Notes under the pieces: generated by a model
Seen by the model: the letters and a program-made list of their open reading frames with translations, nothing else
Told to the model about the DNA's origin: nothing
Database searches by the model: none
Made by a program: the position numbers and the translations under genes
Shown here: positions 1 to 9,370 of the stretch, in pieces
Numbering within the stretch: the stretch's first letter is position 1
Layout: every line of letters starts with the position of its first letter
Source: Fimbriimonadaceae bacterium
GTDB taxonomy: Bacteria > Armatimonadota > Fimbriimonadia > Fimbriimonadales > Fimbriimonadaceae
Assembly: GCA_019694835.1 (NCBI GenBank)
Contig: JAIBBE010000014.1
Coordinates: forward strand, 131,573-195,572
DNA length: 64,000 bases
Direction of reading: 5' to 3'

Positions 1-1
1 G

Positions 2-82
2 GGCCAGGAAGGTTTGTCCGACGAGGAGATCCAAAAGGCTCGGCAACGAGTCGAACAGGCCGAAAACCAAAAGCCGAACTAG
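2..82 (+). CDS. C-terminal tail of an unidentified plus-strand protein (partial)
   Basis: An open frame runs in from the window edge and stops with TAG. The 26 visible residues are hydrophilic and helix-prone (start GQEGLSDEEIQKARQ, end ENQKPN), rich in Glu, Gln and Lys. It converges on livG and overlaps its stop by 4 bases, a common arrangement for real convergent genes here. There is too little sequence to name a family. It shows that livF is not immediately downstream of livG. Confidence 0.5.
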   Translation, partial: GQEGLSDEEIQKARQRVEQAENQKPN

Positions 83-849
83 ACGGCTTCGCCCAGATAC
101 GCTTCGATCACCTTTGGGTTGTTCCGAATTTCCGAAGGTGGTCCGAAGGCGATCTCCTCACCGTGGTCGAGCACCACGATCTTCTCGCAGATACCCATCA
201 CGAATTTCATGTCGTGCTCGATGAGCAAAACGGTCTTGTCGAACTTGTCCCGGATCAAGCGGACGGTGGCGGCCAGGTCCTCTTTTTCGTTCGGGTTCAT
301 CCCGGCCGCAGGCTCGTCGAGCAGCAACAGTTCGGGCTGGGTTGCCATCGCACGGGCGATTTCAAGGCGGCGCTGCTTGCCGTACGGGAGGTCAGCACTC
401 CTTACGTGGGCTACATCGGCCAGGTCCAGCACCTCCAAAAGGTGCATGGCCTCATCCTTGAGGGCGGACGTCTCGTTGATCGCTGAAGGCAGGTAGATCA
501 GGGCCGAGGCGAGGGTCGATTTGTGACGTAGGAAGCCCCCAACGACCACGTTCTCCAAGACCGACAATGCATGGTAGAGGCGAATGTTCTGAAAGGTCCG
601 CGCGATGCCCATGCGGCAGATCAGGTTCGGAGCCATGCCGCCAATCTCTCGTCCGTTGAACTTGATCACGCCACTAGTCGGCTTGTAGACGCCAGTGATC
701 AGGTTGAAGCACGTGGTCTTACCTGCTCCATTTGGACCGATCAGACCGAAGAGGTCGCCCTTGTGGATATCGAAGTTGACGTTATTAACGGCAGTAAGTC
801 CGCCGAATTTGATGGTCGCGTCTTTCAGATCGAGCACCACCGGATTCAC
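79..849 (-). CDS. livG: Branched-chain amino-acid ABC transporter ATP-binding protein LivG
   Basis: Cytoplasmic ATPase that powers uptake of branched-chain amino acids (or a related substrate of the HAAT family) with LivH, LivM and LivK. Visible motifs are Walker [10 protein letters not shown], a degenerate signature [14 protein letters not shown], Walker [14 protein letters not shown] and the LivG-type FQNIRL after the Q-loop. The start chosen is GTG at 849, not the ATG at 900. It overlaps the livM stop as GTGA, is preceded by AGAGAGGTG, and gives 256 residues, the normal LivG length. The usual second ATPase, livF, is not in this window. Confidence 0.93.
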   Translation of the reverse strand: MNPVVLDLKDATIKFGGLTAVNNVNFDIHKGDLFGLIGPNGAGKTTCFNLITGVYKPTSGVIKFNGREIGGMAPNLICRMGIARTFQNIRLYHALSVLENVVVGGFLRHKSTLASALIYLPSAINETSALKDEAMHLLEVLDLADVAHVRSADLPYGKQRRLEIARAMATQPELLLLDEPAAGMNPNEKEDLAATVRLIRDKFDKTVLLIEHDMKFVMGICEKIVVLDHGEEIAFGPPSEIRNNPKVIEAYLGEAV

Positions 850-2027
850 GCTGGCACCTCTCTGGGCTTGATTCTCAACACCCGTTTCACCCAATCCCAA
901 CTGAATTCGTGGTGGGCAAACACTCCCTGCGGGCGGATGAGCATGATGACGATCAGAGACCCGGCGAAAATCACCATGCGCAGTTTCGCTCCCTCGAACG
1001 ACTTCTTTGCGATGGGTGGGATGAGGTTCAGCCCGTAGGGGAGGATCAGCGCCAAGACAATGGCACCGGCGATCACCCCGAGATAGGCCATGGCCTTCTT
1101 GTTCCCCCCTTCATGGTAGTTCTTGATCACCCAACGAATCGCCCATACGGCGGTCACGGTGGCGATGACGGAAGCAATGAAACCAGCTCCGCTGACCGTT
1201 TTCACTTCACGCAAGGCCTCGGGCAAGGCAAAGAGGGTTACGGCTGCCAGGGCCGAGCCGGTGATTGAACCGGTGCCGCCCAGCACCACCATGGTGAGGA
1301 TGATAAACGAAACGTCCATCGCGAACGTGCCTGGCGTGATGCTCGTCTCGTAGTGGGCGAGGAGCGCGCCCGCCGCGCCCGCGAAAGCCGCTCCGATCAT
1401 GAACGCGGTCACCTTGACGCGGGTTACGTTCACGCCCATCGCCAAACTCGCGACCTCGTCCTCGCGCACGGCTAGGAAGGTCAGGCCGTGCGCGGTCTTC
1501 AGGAGGTTGCGGCACACCGCGATGCAGATGATGGCGAGGAGCCAGATAAGCCATATCTCGCGAATCGCAGGGATCTTGTCGAGTGCATAGGCCCCTCCCA
1601 GTGCGGGAGTATTCTGGACGATGATGCGCAAGATCTCCCCAAATCCGAGGGTCACGATTGCGAGGTAGTCCCCACGCAAACGGAGAGACGGCAAGCCAAC
1701 GATGAACCCGGCCGCGCTGGCGGCTATCGCCGCGACGAGCATCATGCCGATCAGCCAAAGCGACGGCGGCACCCCAGCGGCCTTCATGAAGTGAATGGAA
1801 AGGAAGCCGGCGGTATAGGCGCCTACTTGGTAAAACGCTGCGTGACCAATCGAGAATTGGCCGGTGATTCCATTGATTAGGTTCAGGCTAACCGCCAGAG
1901 TCACGTACAGACCGGCAAGGGCGACCAGACGCTGCTTGTCGCTCCCCAGTCCGCCACAGACCATCTGAAGGCCGTAGCAGAACAGAATGGCAATCAAAAC
2001 CGAGGCGATACGGGTGGGCCAATTCAT
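846..2027 (-). CDS. livM: Branched-chain amino-acid ABC transporter permease LivM
   Basis: Inner-membrane permease subunit of the Liv-type importer. The protein has about ten hydrophobic segments and the LivM signature region [19 protein letters not shown] near residue 50, followed by [14 protein letters not shown]. Length is 393 residues, within family range. The extra C-terminal part carries two more hydrophobic segments after about residue 310. The start ATG shares one base with the livH stop (TAATG) and the stop overlaps the livG GTG, so livH-livM-livG are translationally coupled. Confidence 0.92.
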   Translation of the reverse strand: MNWPTRIASVLIAILFCYGLQMVCGGLGSDKQRLVALAGLYVTLAVSLNLINGITGQFSIGHAAFYQVGAYTAGFLSIHFMKAAGVPPSLWLIGMMLVAAIAASAAGFIVGLPSLRLRGDYLAIVTLGFGEILRIIVQNTPALGGAYALDKIPAIREIWLIWLLAIICIAVCRNLLKTAHGLTFLAVREDEVASLAMGVNVTRVKVTAFMIGAAFAGAAGALLAHYETSITPGTFAMDVSFIILTMVVLGGTGSITGSALAAVTLFALPEALREVKTVSGAGFIASVIATVTAVWAIRWVIKNYHEGGNKKAMAYLGVIAGAIVLALILPYGLNLIPPIAKKSFEGAKLRMVIFAGSLIVIMLIRPQGVFAHHEFSWDWVKRVLRIKPREVPA

Positions 2028-3202
2028 TAGACCTTCTCCACCTTGGCTGATCCGAAGAGGCCTCCCGGCCTAAACAGGAGAACCGCGATCAGAATCACGA
2101 ACGCGATGGCGTCCTTCCATTGGCTGTATCCTGCCCATACGACGAGGGTCTCGGCCATCGCCATGAGCATTCCGCCCAAGACGGCACCGGGAATGTTGCC
2201 GATCCCACCCAGAACTGCGGCGACGAACGCCTTGACACCCAGCGAGACTCCATAGAAGGTCGTTAGCGGCGTCCCGATGAAGGTCGCCTGCATCATCGCG
2301 CCTGCCCCGGCGAGCGCTGAGCCGATGATAAAGGTGACGGTGACGATCTTGTCGACGTTCACCCCCATCAAGGAGGCGGTATCAAAATCATGGCTCGCGG
2401 CACGCATCGCGCGCCCTGTCTTCGTAAACAAGACGACGTGGCGCAAGATGAGCATGAGGACAAGCGTCGTCCCGAGCATGATCATCTGACCGATCGGCAG
2501 CTTGAGGTCTTTGCCACTCTTGTCGACCAGCGTTTCCGCGTCTCTGAAGGCCCGTTCAGCTTCCTGCTTGCTCTTTCTCAGGGCAAGTCCGGCTTCCGAA
2601 AGTTCAAATTCGCTCTTTTCGTTCTTGAGGTTCTCCTGGAAAGCAGCCGTTGTTTCTTTAACTTTGATTTCAAGTTCCTTCTGCTTCGCCAAAAGAGCGG
2701 CATCGGGACTCGCCAACGTGATGGTGATCGAACCGCGATAAGGGTTGACTTGCTCACTGATGCTCGGTGGTGGGCTGACGGGCAGGAACAGTGCGCCTCC
2801 GTATTGCAGCAGGAGGGAAACACCGATCGCCGTAATCAGCGACGCAATGCGTGGCTGGCTGCGCATGGGCCGATACGCGAACCGCTCGATAATCACGCCA
2901 ACGAGGGCGCAAAACGCCATGCTAGCGAGCAGCATCAACAAGAGGTTGAGCGGCCCCGAGGTCTTGGCGAGCTTTTGCAGACCTTCAGGGCTGAAGCCAA
3001 GCCACCACGAAACAAAAAGCGCGGCGTAGGCGCCAAGCATGAACACTTCGCTGTGGGCGAAGTTGATGAGCTTCAAGACGCCATACACCATCGTGTAACC
3101 GAGGGCGATCAGGGCGTAGACAGCACCAATTCCCAGCCCCAACACGATTTGTTGGGGCAAGGAACCGAAGTCAAGGGCAGCAAGCAAATGCAAAGAATCC
3201 AT
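2027..3202 (-). CDS. livH: Branched-chain amino-acid ABC transporter permease LivH with a charged insertion
   Basis: Partner permease of LivM. The N-terminal half (LGIGAVYALIALGYTMVYG, KLINFAHSEVFMLGAY) and the C-terminal half (LGGIGNIPGAVLGGM) match LivH closely. Family members are usually about 290-310 residues; this one is 391. The excess is a block at about residues 160-240 that is rich in Lys, Glu, Ala and Gln (starts SPDAALLAKQKELEIKVKET) and is predicted to form a coiled coil between membrane segments. The frame stays open through it, so it looks like a true insertion and not a frameshift. Confidence 0.92.
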   Translation of the reverse strand: MDSLHLLAALDFGSLPQQIVLGLGIGAVYALIALGYTMVYGVLKLINFAHSEVFMLGAYAALFVSWWLGFSPEGLQKLAKTSGPLNLLLMLLASMAFCALVGVIIERFAYRPMRSQPRIASLITAIGVSLLLQYGGALFLPVSPPPSISEQVNPYRGSITITLASPDAALLAKQKELEIKVKETTAAFQENLKNEKSEFELSEAGLALRKSKQEAERAFRDAETLVDKSGKDLKLPIGQMIMLGTTLVLMLILRHVVLFTKTGRAMRAASHDFDTASLMGVNVDKIVTVTFIIGSALAGAGAMMQATFIGTPLTTFYGVSLGVKAFVAAVLGGIGNIPGAVLGGMLMAMAETLVVWAGYSQWKDAIAFVILIAVLLFRPGGLFGSAKVEKV

Positions 3203-3231
3203 CCGTGGGATTTGGTAGGGAGATTGAGGCT

Positions 3232-3260
3232 GGGTCCGTCACCGAATCAGTGACGAACCC
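3232..3260 (-). terminator. Hairpin between livK and livH
   Basis: Two 11-base arms (3232-3242 and 3250-3260) pair with one mismatch around a 7-base loop. There is no clear T-run. A hairpin after the binding-protein gene and before the permease gene commonly protects the 3' end or attenuates read-through, giving more LivK than permease. Confidence 0.5.
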
Positions 3261-3266
3261 CGGCGA

Positions 3267-4556
3267 TCAAAGGCTTCCCGGTTCGTAGGCCTTTGCGAAC
3301 TTCTGGCCGGTCGGAATGACCTCGACAACGAGAGCACGCTTGGGCGGATTGCCCTTATTGCCCTTCATCGTGATCATGCCTGAAACGCTGGCAAAGTTCT
3401 CCGTGTTTTCAATCGCTTCGGTGAGAGCCTTCGAATCGGGAGTTGCCGCCCGCTTGAGAGCATCGCAGACCAGCATGGTTGCGTCGTATCCGAGGGCACC
3501 CATCGTCGTCGCGGGCTTTCCGCCGTACTTTGCCTCCCACTTCTTCAGGAAGTTCTGCACTTCCGGTCGCGGCTCTTCGTTGTTGTAGTGATTGCAGAAG
3601 TAGCCACCGACGATCGCCTCGCCGCCGCTCGTATTGAGCTCCGTGCTGTCCCAACCGTCTCCGCCCAACATCACGACCTTGAGGCCGGCTTCCTTGGACT
3701 GGCGGGCGATGGCACCGACTTCCGTGAAGTAGCCGCTAAGGAAAAGTCCGTCTGGGCTCTTCTCTTTGATCTTCTCGAGCTGCGGTCCAAACTGCTTGTC
3801 CTGCGGGCTCTGATAGAACTGCTCGTCAACGATTTCGCCGCCGAGTTCCGTGAATTTCTTCCGGAAGCTGTCGCTTAATCCAGTGCTGTAAGGCTGAGCC
3901 TTGTCCGTCATGAGGGCGATCTTGCGAAGGCCCTTTTCCTCGTAGGCGAACTTCGCCATGACGGGCCCTTGGAAGTCGTCTGTGTAGCAGACGCGGAAAA
4001 CATTGGAGCCAATATCGGTGATGTCCACCCTCGTCGCGCCCACGGCGACGATCGGGACGCCTTTCTCAAAGCACGAGTTGGCCATTTGCAGGGTGATTCC
4101 GCTGGCGACTTCTCCAATGATGGCAAGCGCGCCCGCCGCGATCATCTTTTCGGTGGCGCTCTTTCCCTGCTCGGGCTTGGAAGCGCTATCCTCGACGAGC
4201 AGTTCGATCTGCTTGCCATTGATGCCACCGGCGGCATTGATTTCCTCGATCGCAAGCTTGGCACCCTTATCGCAGTCGTCTCCCCACGGCTTCAGTTCGC
4301 CGTTGAGGCTGGCGACGAGTCCAATCTTGATCGTTGCGCCTTCGGCCTTGTTGCCTTCTGCGGTTGGCGTTGGTCGGCCCTTTCCGGTGGTTTCGCCGCC
4401 ACCCGAACTCGAACCGCCTCCCGTGGTTTCCGTCTTGGCCGTATCTCCACCGGTTGTGGTGGCCGCATCTTCCTTCGGTCCGCATCCCGCGAACATCGTC
4501 GCGCCTATCGCCAAGGCGATCAGGGACGACCACAGGGTTCCTGTATTCGGTCTCAT
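3267..4556 (-). CDS. livK: Branched-chain amino-acid ABC transporter substrate-binding lipoprotein LivK
   Basis: Extracytoplasmic receptor of the Liv importer (Peripla_BP_6 family). The N-terminus is a lipoprotein signal with lipobox FAGC at about residues 22-25. It is followed by a ~45-residue low-complexity Thr/Gly/Ser linker (TTTGGDTAKTETTGGGSSSG) and then the ligand-binding fold (IKIGLVASLNGELKPWG, GAKLAIEEINAAGGINGK, VEDSASKPEQGKSATEKMI). Length 429. The long linker would lift the domain away from the membrane anchor. A GAGAGAGGTG ribosome-binding site precedes the ATG and the gene is first in the liv operon. Confidence 0.93.
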   Translation of the reverse strand: MRPNTGTLWSSLIALAIGATMFAGCGPKEDAATTTGGDTAKTETTGGGSSSGGGETTGKGRPTPTAEGNKAEGATIKIGLVASLNGELKPWGDDCDKGAKLAIEEINAAGGINGKQIELLVEDSASKPEQGKSATEKMIAAGALAIIGEVASGITLQMANSCFEKGVPIVAVGATRVDITDIGSNVFRVCYTDDFQGPVMAKFAYEEKGLRKIALMTDKAQPYSTGLSDSFRKKFTELGGEIVDEQFYQSPQDKQFGPQLEKIKEKSPDGLFLSGYFTEVGAIARQSKEAGLKVVMLGGDGWDSTELNTSGGEAIVGGYFCNHYNNEEPRPEVQNFLKKWEAKYGGKPATTMGALGYDATMLVCDALKRAATPDSKALTEAIENTENFASVSGMITMKGNKGNPPKRALVVEVIPTGQKFAKAYEPGSL

Positions 4557-4615
4557 TTGTGCACCTCTCTCTAACGTTGTGCAGGGCCACGTTGCCGCTG
4601 CGTAACTTCGGGCCC

Positions 4616-4621
4616 AGTATA
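4616..4621 (-). promoter_or_regulatory. Likely -10 element of the livK-livHMG promoter
   Basis: TATACT on the minus strand, about 60 bases upstream of the livK ATG and followed by a leader that carries a Shine-Dalgarno sequence. No convincing -35 is seen. Confidence 0.45.
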
Positions 4622-4676
4622 CGCAATGGAGGGCGGTATCGTGCGCGTTCCAGTGCCGCCGGACGTGACTCCAGCC

Positions 4677-5315
4677 TCACCACCAAGGCATGTCCGAGCG
4701 CTGATACTCGGCGAACAGAATCGCCACCCCTTGGCCGAGGGAGGCTCGGACAACGTCGGAGTTCGCTTTGTTCGAGATGCTCACCAGGCCATCCCACGTG
4801 AGGCTGCGACCGGTCAAAGGCCATTCCACCCCGCTCAGGTTAACATCTTCCGTGTGACTCAGGGGCAGCATTGACACAGTGGCTTCCCGGTTCACCGGAA
4901 TTTCGCGCGGGAAGTTGGGCCGCACGATCCACCCAAGACCACGCCGCAAGGCCACTCGAACGTCCAAACCTGAGCGGGCGATGCTCAGCCAACTCGCGAT
5001 GGCATGGTCCATTCGGTCGCCCTCCAGCCCGGCAAGGGTTACTTTCTCATGACCCAAATCACGGGCGAGGGCAAGCAATTTGTCGCAATCCGTAGTGTCC
5101 TGATCGGGTGAGTGATGGACGTGACCGGCGAAGCGCGCTAGATTGCTGATCGAATCGAAGTCCCCTACGATCCGGTGCGGTTCGACACCGGCCTCGTGCA
5201 GTCGGTCAGCACCGGCATCGGCTGCCAAGACGACCTGGGCCGACAAGGCCCAGTCCCTCATGAGATCGCGAGGCATGTCGGCACCGGCGAGGACCGCGAG
5301 CACCCTCTGCGTCAC
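4677..5315 (-). CDS. Thiamine pyrophosphokinase
   Basis: Transfers pyrophosphate from ATP to thiamine to make thiamine diphosphate. Motifs typical of the family are all present: LAADAGADRLHEAG, VGDFDSI, DQDTTDCDKLL and GLEGDRMDHAIA. Start is set at GTG 5315, which shares its G with the TAG stop of the upstream debranching enzyme. It has GGGAGGGAAATA before it, gives 212 residues, the usual length, and begins TQRVLAVLAG as family members do. The upstream ATG at 5378 would add 21 residues read from inside the neighbouring gene. Confidence 0.9.
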   Translation of the reverse strand: MTQRVLAVLAGADMPRDLMRDWALSAQVVLAADAGADRLHEAGVEPHRIVGDFDSISNLARFAGHVHHSPDQDTTDCDKLLALARDLGHEKVTLAGLEGDRMDHAIASWLSIARSGLDVRVALRRGLGWIVRPNFPREIPVNREATVSMLPLSHTEDVNLSGVEWPLTGRSLTWDGLVSISNKANSDVVRASLGQGVAILFAEYQRSDMPWW

Positions 5316-7213
5316 TATTTCCCTCCCGCGTCCTCGATCCAAGCACGGAGGATTTCCGCAACGCTCCATGCCTGCCAAGGACAGCCGCCGGGTGAGCGTG
5401 GCTCGTCACCGTCATAGACTTCGCTGATTCCACCGATGCCGCACTCGACGAGCATGTCGCGGGCTCCCTTCAGAATGCGTTTGGCCTCAGCCTTATCGCC
5501 GTTGAGCTTGACGAGCGCGGTCACATACGGACCCAGCAGCCACGGCCAGGCCGTACCTTGATGGTAGGCCGCGTCGAGTTCGGCCAGGCCCCCGGCAAAG
5601 CGTCCACGGTATCCCGGCTCGGTTGGCCCGAGCGTCCGGAGCCCGACCGGCGTGAGGAGCTCGCGCCCCACCTTGGCGAGTGCGGCTTTGGCATGCTCCG
5701 AATCCATCGGGCTGAACGGCAGAGCCATGGTAATGACTTGATTGGGCCGCAGCGATGCGTCATCTGGATCGGCGGTATCGAGGTAATGACCGAGGACGGG
5801 CCGCCAAAACTTACGCTCGAAGTTGGACTCCGCCTGAGAGGCCAGCGCCGAGTACTCATCCGTGGCCTTGCTGAGTTTCTTCCCCAGCCAATCCAAGATG
5901 CGGAGCGCGTTAATCCACAAGCCGTTGATTTCCACGGGCTTGCCGTGGCGCGGAGTAACCACCCAGTCGCCGACCTTCGCGTCCATCCAGGTCAGCTGCC
6001 GCCCGTATTCGCCCTGACGGAGCAAGCCATCATCGGGATCGACTCCGATTCCGAAGAGGGTGCCTTTGACATGCCATCGAAACATCTCGTCGAGCGCTTT
6101 GAAACACTTCTTGGCGAACGTGTCATCCCATTCTGCTTCGAGGGTCCGGTAGATCGCGTTGGCAAACCAGAGCGTCCCATCAACCGTGTTGTACTCCGGT
6201 GGCTCGTCATTCTCCACAAATCGGTTGGGAATTAGACCCTGGTACATCTGGGCAGCGTAGTCGAGGATGATCCTCCGGGCGACCGCCACACGGCCGGTGT
6301 GAAGGCAAAGGCCCGGAATCGAGATCATCGTGTCGCGGCCCCAATCGGTGAACCACGGGTAACCGGCAATGATCGAAGCGCGCTTCTTGGTCTCGACGAA
6401 GAACGGCGCGGCCGCATCTCGAAGCTGGTCGCCGAGAGAAACCGGTCCTGTCGGCGACAGGTCGGGGGGCGCGAGCGGCGATACGCGCTCCTCGGTCGAA
6501 GCGACGATGACGGCTTCCTCGCCGGGAAGCAGTTCGTAGCGAAGTTCACACGGGCAGAACAGGTCCTCTTTGGGATCGAGTCCTCGCTCCAATTCGCGTG
6601 GGTACTCGAATCGGTAGTACCAGCCGACCGCGGGAACCCGCTGGGCACCCTCGTGACGCAAGAAGAGCGTGACCCCACCGTTCTCGAGGATCGTTTTGTT
6701 CTTGGGAAACAGCAAGGCCTGTGGGTAGCCCTCCTGAACCCGGAAACTGGCATGATAGCTTCGGTGGAGGACCAAGGGTCGCAACGTCAGGCCACAGGGA
6801 ATCGCGCCGTCGTTCCGATAGCGAATCGTGACTGCGTTCTGGCCCGGATGCATCGCCAGGGTTTTTGAGATCCGGACGCCTTGCGCCTTGTAATGCCACT
6901 CGACGAAACGGTCGGTTGCCGTGAACCCCTCCAGATAGAGGTGTCCCTCGGGATAAACCGCTCCTTGGTATTGATTGCACGAAAGGCCGATGGGATTGCC
7001 GTCAGTCTGGACCGCTGCTTCGATGTTTCCGAGGAGGCTCGTCCGTGTCGTTGGAGGCACGGTTGCCGCGACCAAGTGGCCGTGATAGCGACGGGTGTTG
7101 GCCCCAGACGCCGTCCCCATTGCGAATCCGCCAATACCATTGGTCAAGAGCCATTCACGACGGGAGGAGACTTCGAAGTTCCGGCATTGGCGTGCGTCAA
7201 GCGAGATGCGCAT
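5315..7213 (-). CDS. Glycogen debranching enzyme (amylo-alpha-1,6-glucosidase, archaeal/bacterial type)
   Basis: Hydrolyses alpha-1,6 branch points in glycogen. N-terminal GDE_N domain starts with SSRREWLLTNGIGGFAMGT and continues RRYHGHLVAA. The C-terminal (alpha/alpha)6 GDE_C domain carries WFTDWGRDTMISIPGLCL near residue 290, YNTVDGTLWFANAIYR and QGTAWPWLLGPYV. Length 632 is typical of this class. No signal peptide, so cytoplasmic. It is the upstream gene of a two-gene unit with thiamine pyrophosphokinase; no functional link between the two is obvious. Confidence 0.92.
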   Translation of the reverse strand: MRISLDARQCRNFEVSSRREWLLTNGIGGFAMGTASGANTRRYHGHLVAATVPPTTRTSLLGNIEAAVQTDGNPIGLSCNQYQGAVYPEGHLYLEGFTATDRFVEWHYKAQGVRISKTLAMHPGQNAVTIRYRNDGAIPCGLTLRPLVLHRSYHASFRVQEGYPQALLFPKNKTILENGGVTLFLRHEGAQRVPAVGWYYRFEYPRELERGLDPKEDLFCPCELRYELLPGEEAVIVASTEERVSPLAPPDLSPTGPVSLGDQLRDAAAPFFVETKKRASIIAGYPWFTDWGRDTMISIPGLCLHTGRVAVARRIILDYAAQMYQGLIPNRFVENDEPPEYNTVDGTLWFANAIYRTLEAEWDDTFAKKCFKALDEMFRWHVKGTLFGIGVDPDDGLLRQGEYGRQLTWMDAKVGDWVVTPRHGKPVEINGLWINALRILDWLGKKLSKATDEYSALASQAESNFERKFWRPVLGHYLDTADPDDASLRPNQVITMALPFSPMDSEHAKAALAKVGRELLTPVGLRTLGPTEPGYRGRFAGGLAELDAAYHQGTAWPWLLGPYVTALVKLNGDKAEAKRILKGARDMLVECGIGGISEVYDGDEPRSPGGCPWQAWSVAEILRAWIEDAGGK

Positions 7214-7365
7214 GGGCTACCCATGAGTTTATACCGGAAGGTGCTCCCGCATTAATGCCCGATCCCACTCCGTTCACGTTGGAATGCGGGGCGAGGACGA
7301 AGTAAGCAGCGGAATACAGGACGTGAGGCACCGTGCAGTGCCATGTGGCAAGAGGTTAAAAGAAG

Positions 7366-7578
7366 ATGCTCATTTCAGATGCCAAAGGATACGTCGGGCA
7401 AGTTGTGCAGGTCACGTATTCTGACCGTACCGGCACCGAGATCGTGGATACGGCCGAGGTTTTCGACGTCAATTTCGTCCCGCTCTACGGGCCTTGTTTG
7501 ATCACCGATATCGGGGAAATTCGCCTCGATCGTGTAGTTTCGTGTGCGATGTACCAAGACGTGCGAAAGGCTTCGTAG
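7366..7578 (+). CDS. Small conserved-looking protein of unknown function
   Basis: 70-residue beta-rich protein (LISDAKGYVGQVVQVTYSD, CLITDIGEIRLDRVVSC) without signal peptide or membrane segment. The pattern suggests a small SH3- or RNA-binding-like barrel, but no family is recognised. An AAGAGG sequence lies upstream of the ATG and a strong hairpin follows the stop, supporting a real single-gene transcript. Confidence 0.55.
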   Translation: MLISDAKGYVGQVVQVTYSDRTGTEIVDTAEVFDVNFVPLYGPCLITDIGEIRLDRVVSCAMYQDVRKAS

Positions 7579-7597
7579 GCCAGCGAAGAAGCAAGCA

Positions 7598-7622
7598 GCC
7601 CCCGAACCAATGGTTCGGGGGC
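7598..7622. terminator. Bidirectional hairpin terminator
   Basis: Twelve-base perfect inverted repeat (7598-7609 and 7611-7622) in the gap between the converging genes at 7366-7578 and 7646-9208. The flanks are only weakly T-rich. Confidence 0.65.
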
Positions 7623-7645
7623 CATCTTGTGCATGACTGTCGAAA

Positions 7646-9208
7646 CTAGTCGCCGGATAATCCGTAGTTCGACGAAAGAATGGCGTAGTCGGCAATGTCG
7701 ACGGCTTCGTCGCCATTGAGGTCCGCACCATCGCTGTAGCCGGGGTCGCCAAGGTTGCTGTTGTAAGCCGCCGAGAGAATGGCGAAGTCACCAATGCCGA
7801 CTTCGTTGTCATCGTTGCAGTCGCCGTTCGTCAGGCTAAAGTCGACACCGGTCGCTCCGCCCGCTGAGACGACAACGCTACCGCGTACCTTTCGAAGCCA
7901 GTGCGACGACTTGGCAAAGACGTCGTAGGTACCGGCTGGGGCACTCGTGGTCAGGCTGTAATTGCCGCTCGAGTCGAGCGCAACCACCTGTGTATCCACG
8001 ACATTGACACCATCGAAGAGCTCGACGGTGACTTGGCGACCGGCAGGATCGGCACCAAAGTCGCTGAGGAACACGTTGCCACTGATCGGGCGTCCGGAAG
8101 GCGCAGGGATGACCTCAACGCCGCGGAACGCGGTGTTGGTGTCGGACGTCGCAACGGGTAAGAACGAATTGAGTCCGGATCCATCGTCAGTGATGGTCAT
8201 GATCCTGGTCGCGGCTCCCGATCCCTCGCCCGTGATCACGGCGAAGACTGGGGCGCTATCCGGGCCTCCGATGCGAGCAATGCTACGCACACCAACGGTA
8301 CCGAGGCCAGAGGTCAACTTGTACGCCAAACTCCAGACACCCGCATTGAGCGTCCACTTAACGAGCCCGCCGCCGTTTGCGATCGATCGATCATCGCACA
8401 TGTAGACCGTGTTGCCGCCCACGAAAGCGTAATCGTAAACGGAAGCGTTACCAGTTCCGGTCGTGTCAGGCAGACCAGGAAGCAGGGTCGAGGTCTCGCC
8501 CGGTCCAAGAGGAAGGCCCGTGCCGACCGTGAATACCCCCAGGTGCGTGCCAGAGGAAGCTGAGCCGTACAGCTGTCCGTCGGCAATATTCACGACACGG
8601 ACGTTTGTGGGACTTGCCGATACCTGGGTCGAGGTCGTGCCGCCGAACACGAACGACCGAACTCCGCCTGTCGCATTCTGTCCCGAACCGTTGGTGCCAC
8701 AACCCCAAACGGTGGTGCCGTCCGAGGTGATCGAACGGATATTGCTCTGATTCCAGGCATCTCCAAGTTGGGTCGAGAGGTCGACGTTTCCGTTCATGTC
8801 GCAACGACCGGCGACGCGCGTGATGATCGACGAACCTGAGTTGGGGATGCTGGTACTGGCTCCCGCGCCGCCAACCGCGACACCACCTTGGGTTCCGACA
8901 GCAGCGTTGTAGCCGCCGAACCACAGATATCCGCCGCCAAGGGTCAGGAAGCCCTCCGAGGTAGCGGTTCCACTCATGGTCAAGTAGGGTGCCGAGCCCG
9001 TCCCGTTAACGGTGATGGTCTGCACGAGAGTGCCGCCGAGGGTGTACTCCTTCAGGTAAACCTGGTTTGCGGCACCCGTGGGCGCGGCTGCACCATCGCC
9101 GATTTGCGTCACGACGACGTTGCCGGGAGTGAACGGAGCGGCGAAAGCCGCACCCGCTAAGATGGCGCAGAGCGCCGAGAGGCAGGTTCGATTGAATTTG
9201 TAGGTCAT
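7646..9208 (-). CDS. Secreted protein with C-terminal beta-sandwich and dockerin-like module
   Basis: Signal peptide MTYKFNRTCLSALCAILAGA followed by a ~360-residue Gly/Ser/Thr-rich region, probably propeller-like. Then comes a carboxypeptidase-regulatory-like beta-sandwich (ISGNVFLSDFGADPAGR, DVFAKSSHWLRKV). The C-terminal ~60 residues have two dockerin-like calcium-binding repeats (DCNDDNEVGIGDFAIL and DLNGDEAVDIADYAIL) and end in GD. Start is ATG 9208 with GGAGAG before it; the ATG at 9244 would precede the signal peptide. The same tail occurs in the genes at 22658-23680 and 55342-56769. No function can be assigned to the N-terminal region. Confidence 0.8.
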   Translation of the reverse strand: MTYKFNRTCLSALCAILAGAAFAAPFTPGNVVVTQIGDGAAAPTGAANQVYLKEYTLGGTLVQTITVNGTGSAPYLTMSGTATSEGFLTLGGGYLWFGGYNAAVGTQGGVAVGGAGASTSIPNSGSSIITRVAGRCDMNGNVDLSTQLGDAWNQSNIRSITSDGTTVWGCGTNGSGQNATGGVRSFVFGGTTSTQVSASPTNVRVVNIADGQLYGSASSGTHLGVFTVGTGLPLGPGETSTLLPGLPDTTGTGNASVYDYAFVGGNTVYMCDDRSIANGGGLVKWTLNAGVWSLAYKLTSGLGTVGVRSIARIGGPDSAPVFAVITGEGSGAATRIMTITDDGSGLNSFLPVATSDTNTAFRGVEVIPAPSGRPISGNVFLSDFGADPAGRQVTVELFDGVNVVDTQVVALDSSGNYSLTTSAPAGTYDVFAKSSHWLRKVRGSVVVSAGGATGVDFSLTNGDCNDDNEVGIGDFAILSAAYNSNLGDPGYSDGADLNGDEAVDIADYAILSSNYGLSGD

Positions 9209-9278
9209 GGTCTCTCCTAATCTCAAACATCCCAAGCATCGCAAAGAGCTGCGAAAGTGGGCGCTGAATCCAAAGGGA

Positions 9279-9284
9279 ATTATA
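9279..9284 (-). promoter_or_regulatory. -10 element upstream of the secreted dockerin-like gene
   Basis: Consensus TATAAT on the minus strand, 70 bases before the ATG at 9208, in the 162-base gap after the rsmE stop. A -35 is not clear. Confidence 0.45.
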
Positions 9285-9370
9285 GAATATTGGGCTCAGC
9301 GGAAGGACCGTTTGGTGAAGGGAACCGGCAAATTTAACATGCAATTTAACGGCCGCATAACAACGCGACT

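Noticed and set aside
2390..3253. 287-residue plus-strand frame across livH
   Set aside because: Antisense shadow of the GC-rich livH gene; composition is Arg/Gln/His-rich without hydrophobic or domain structure.
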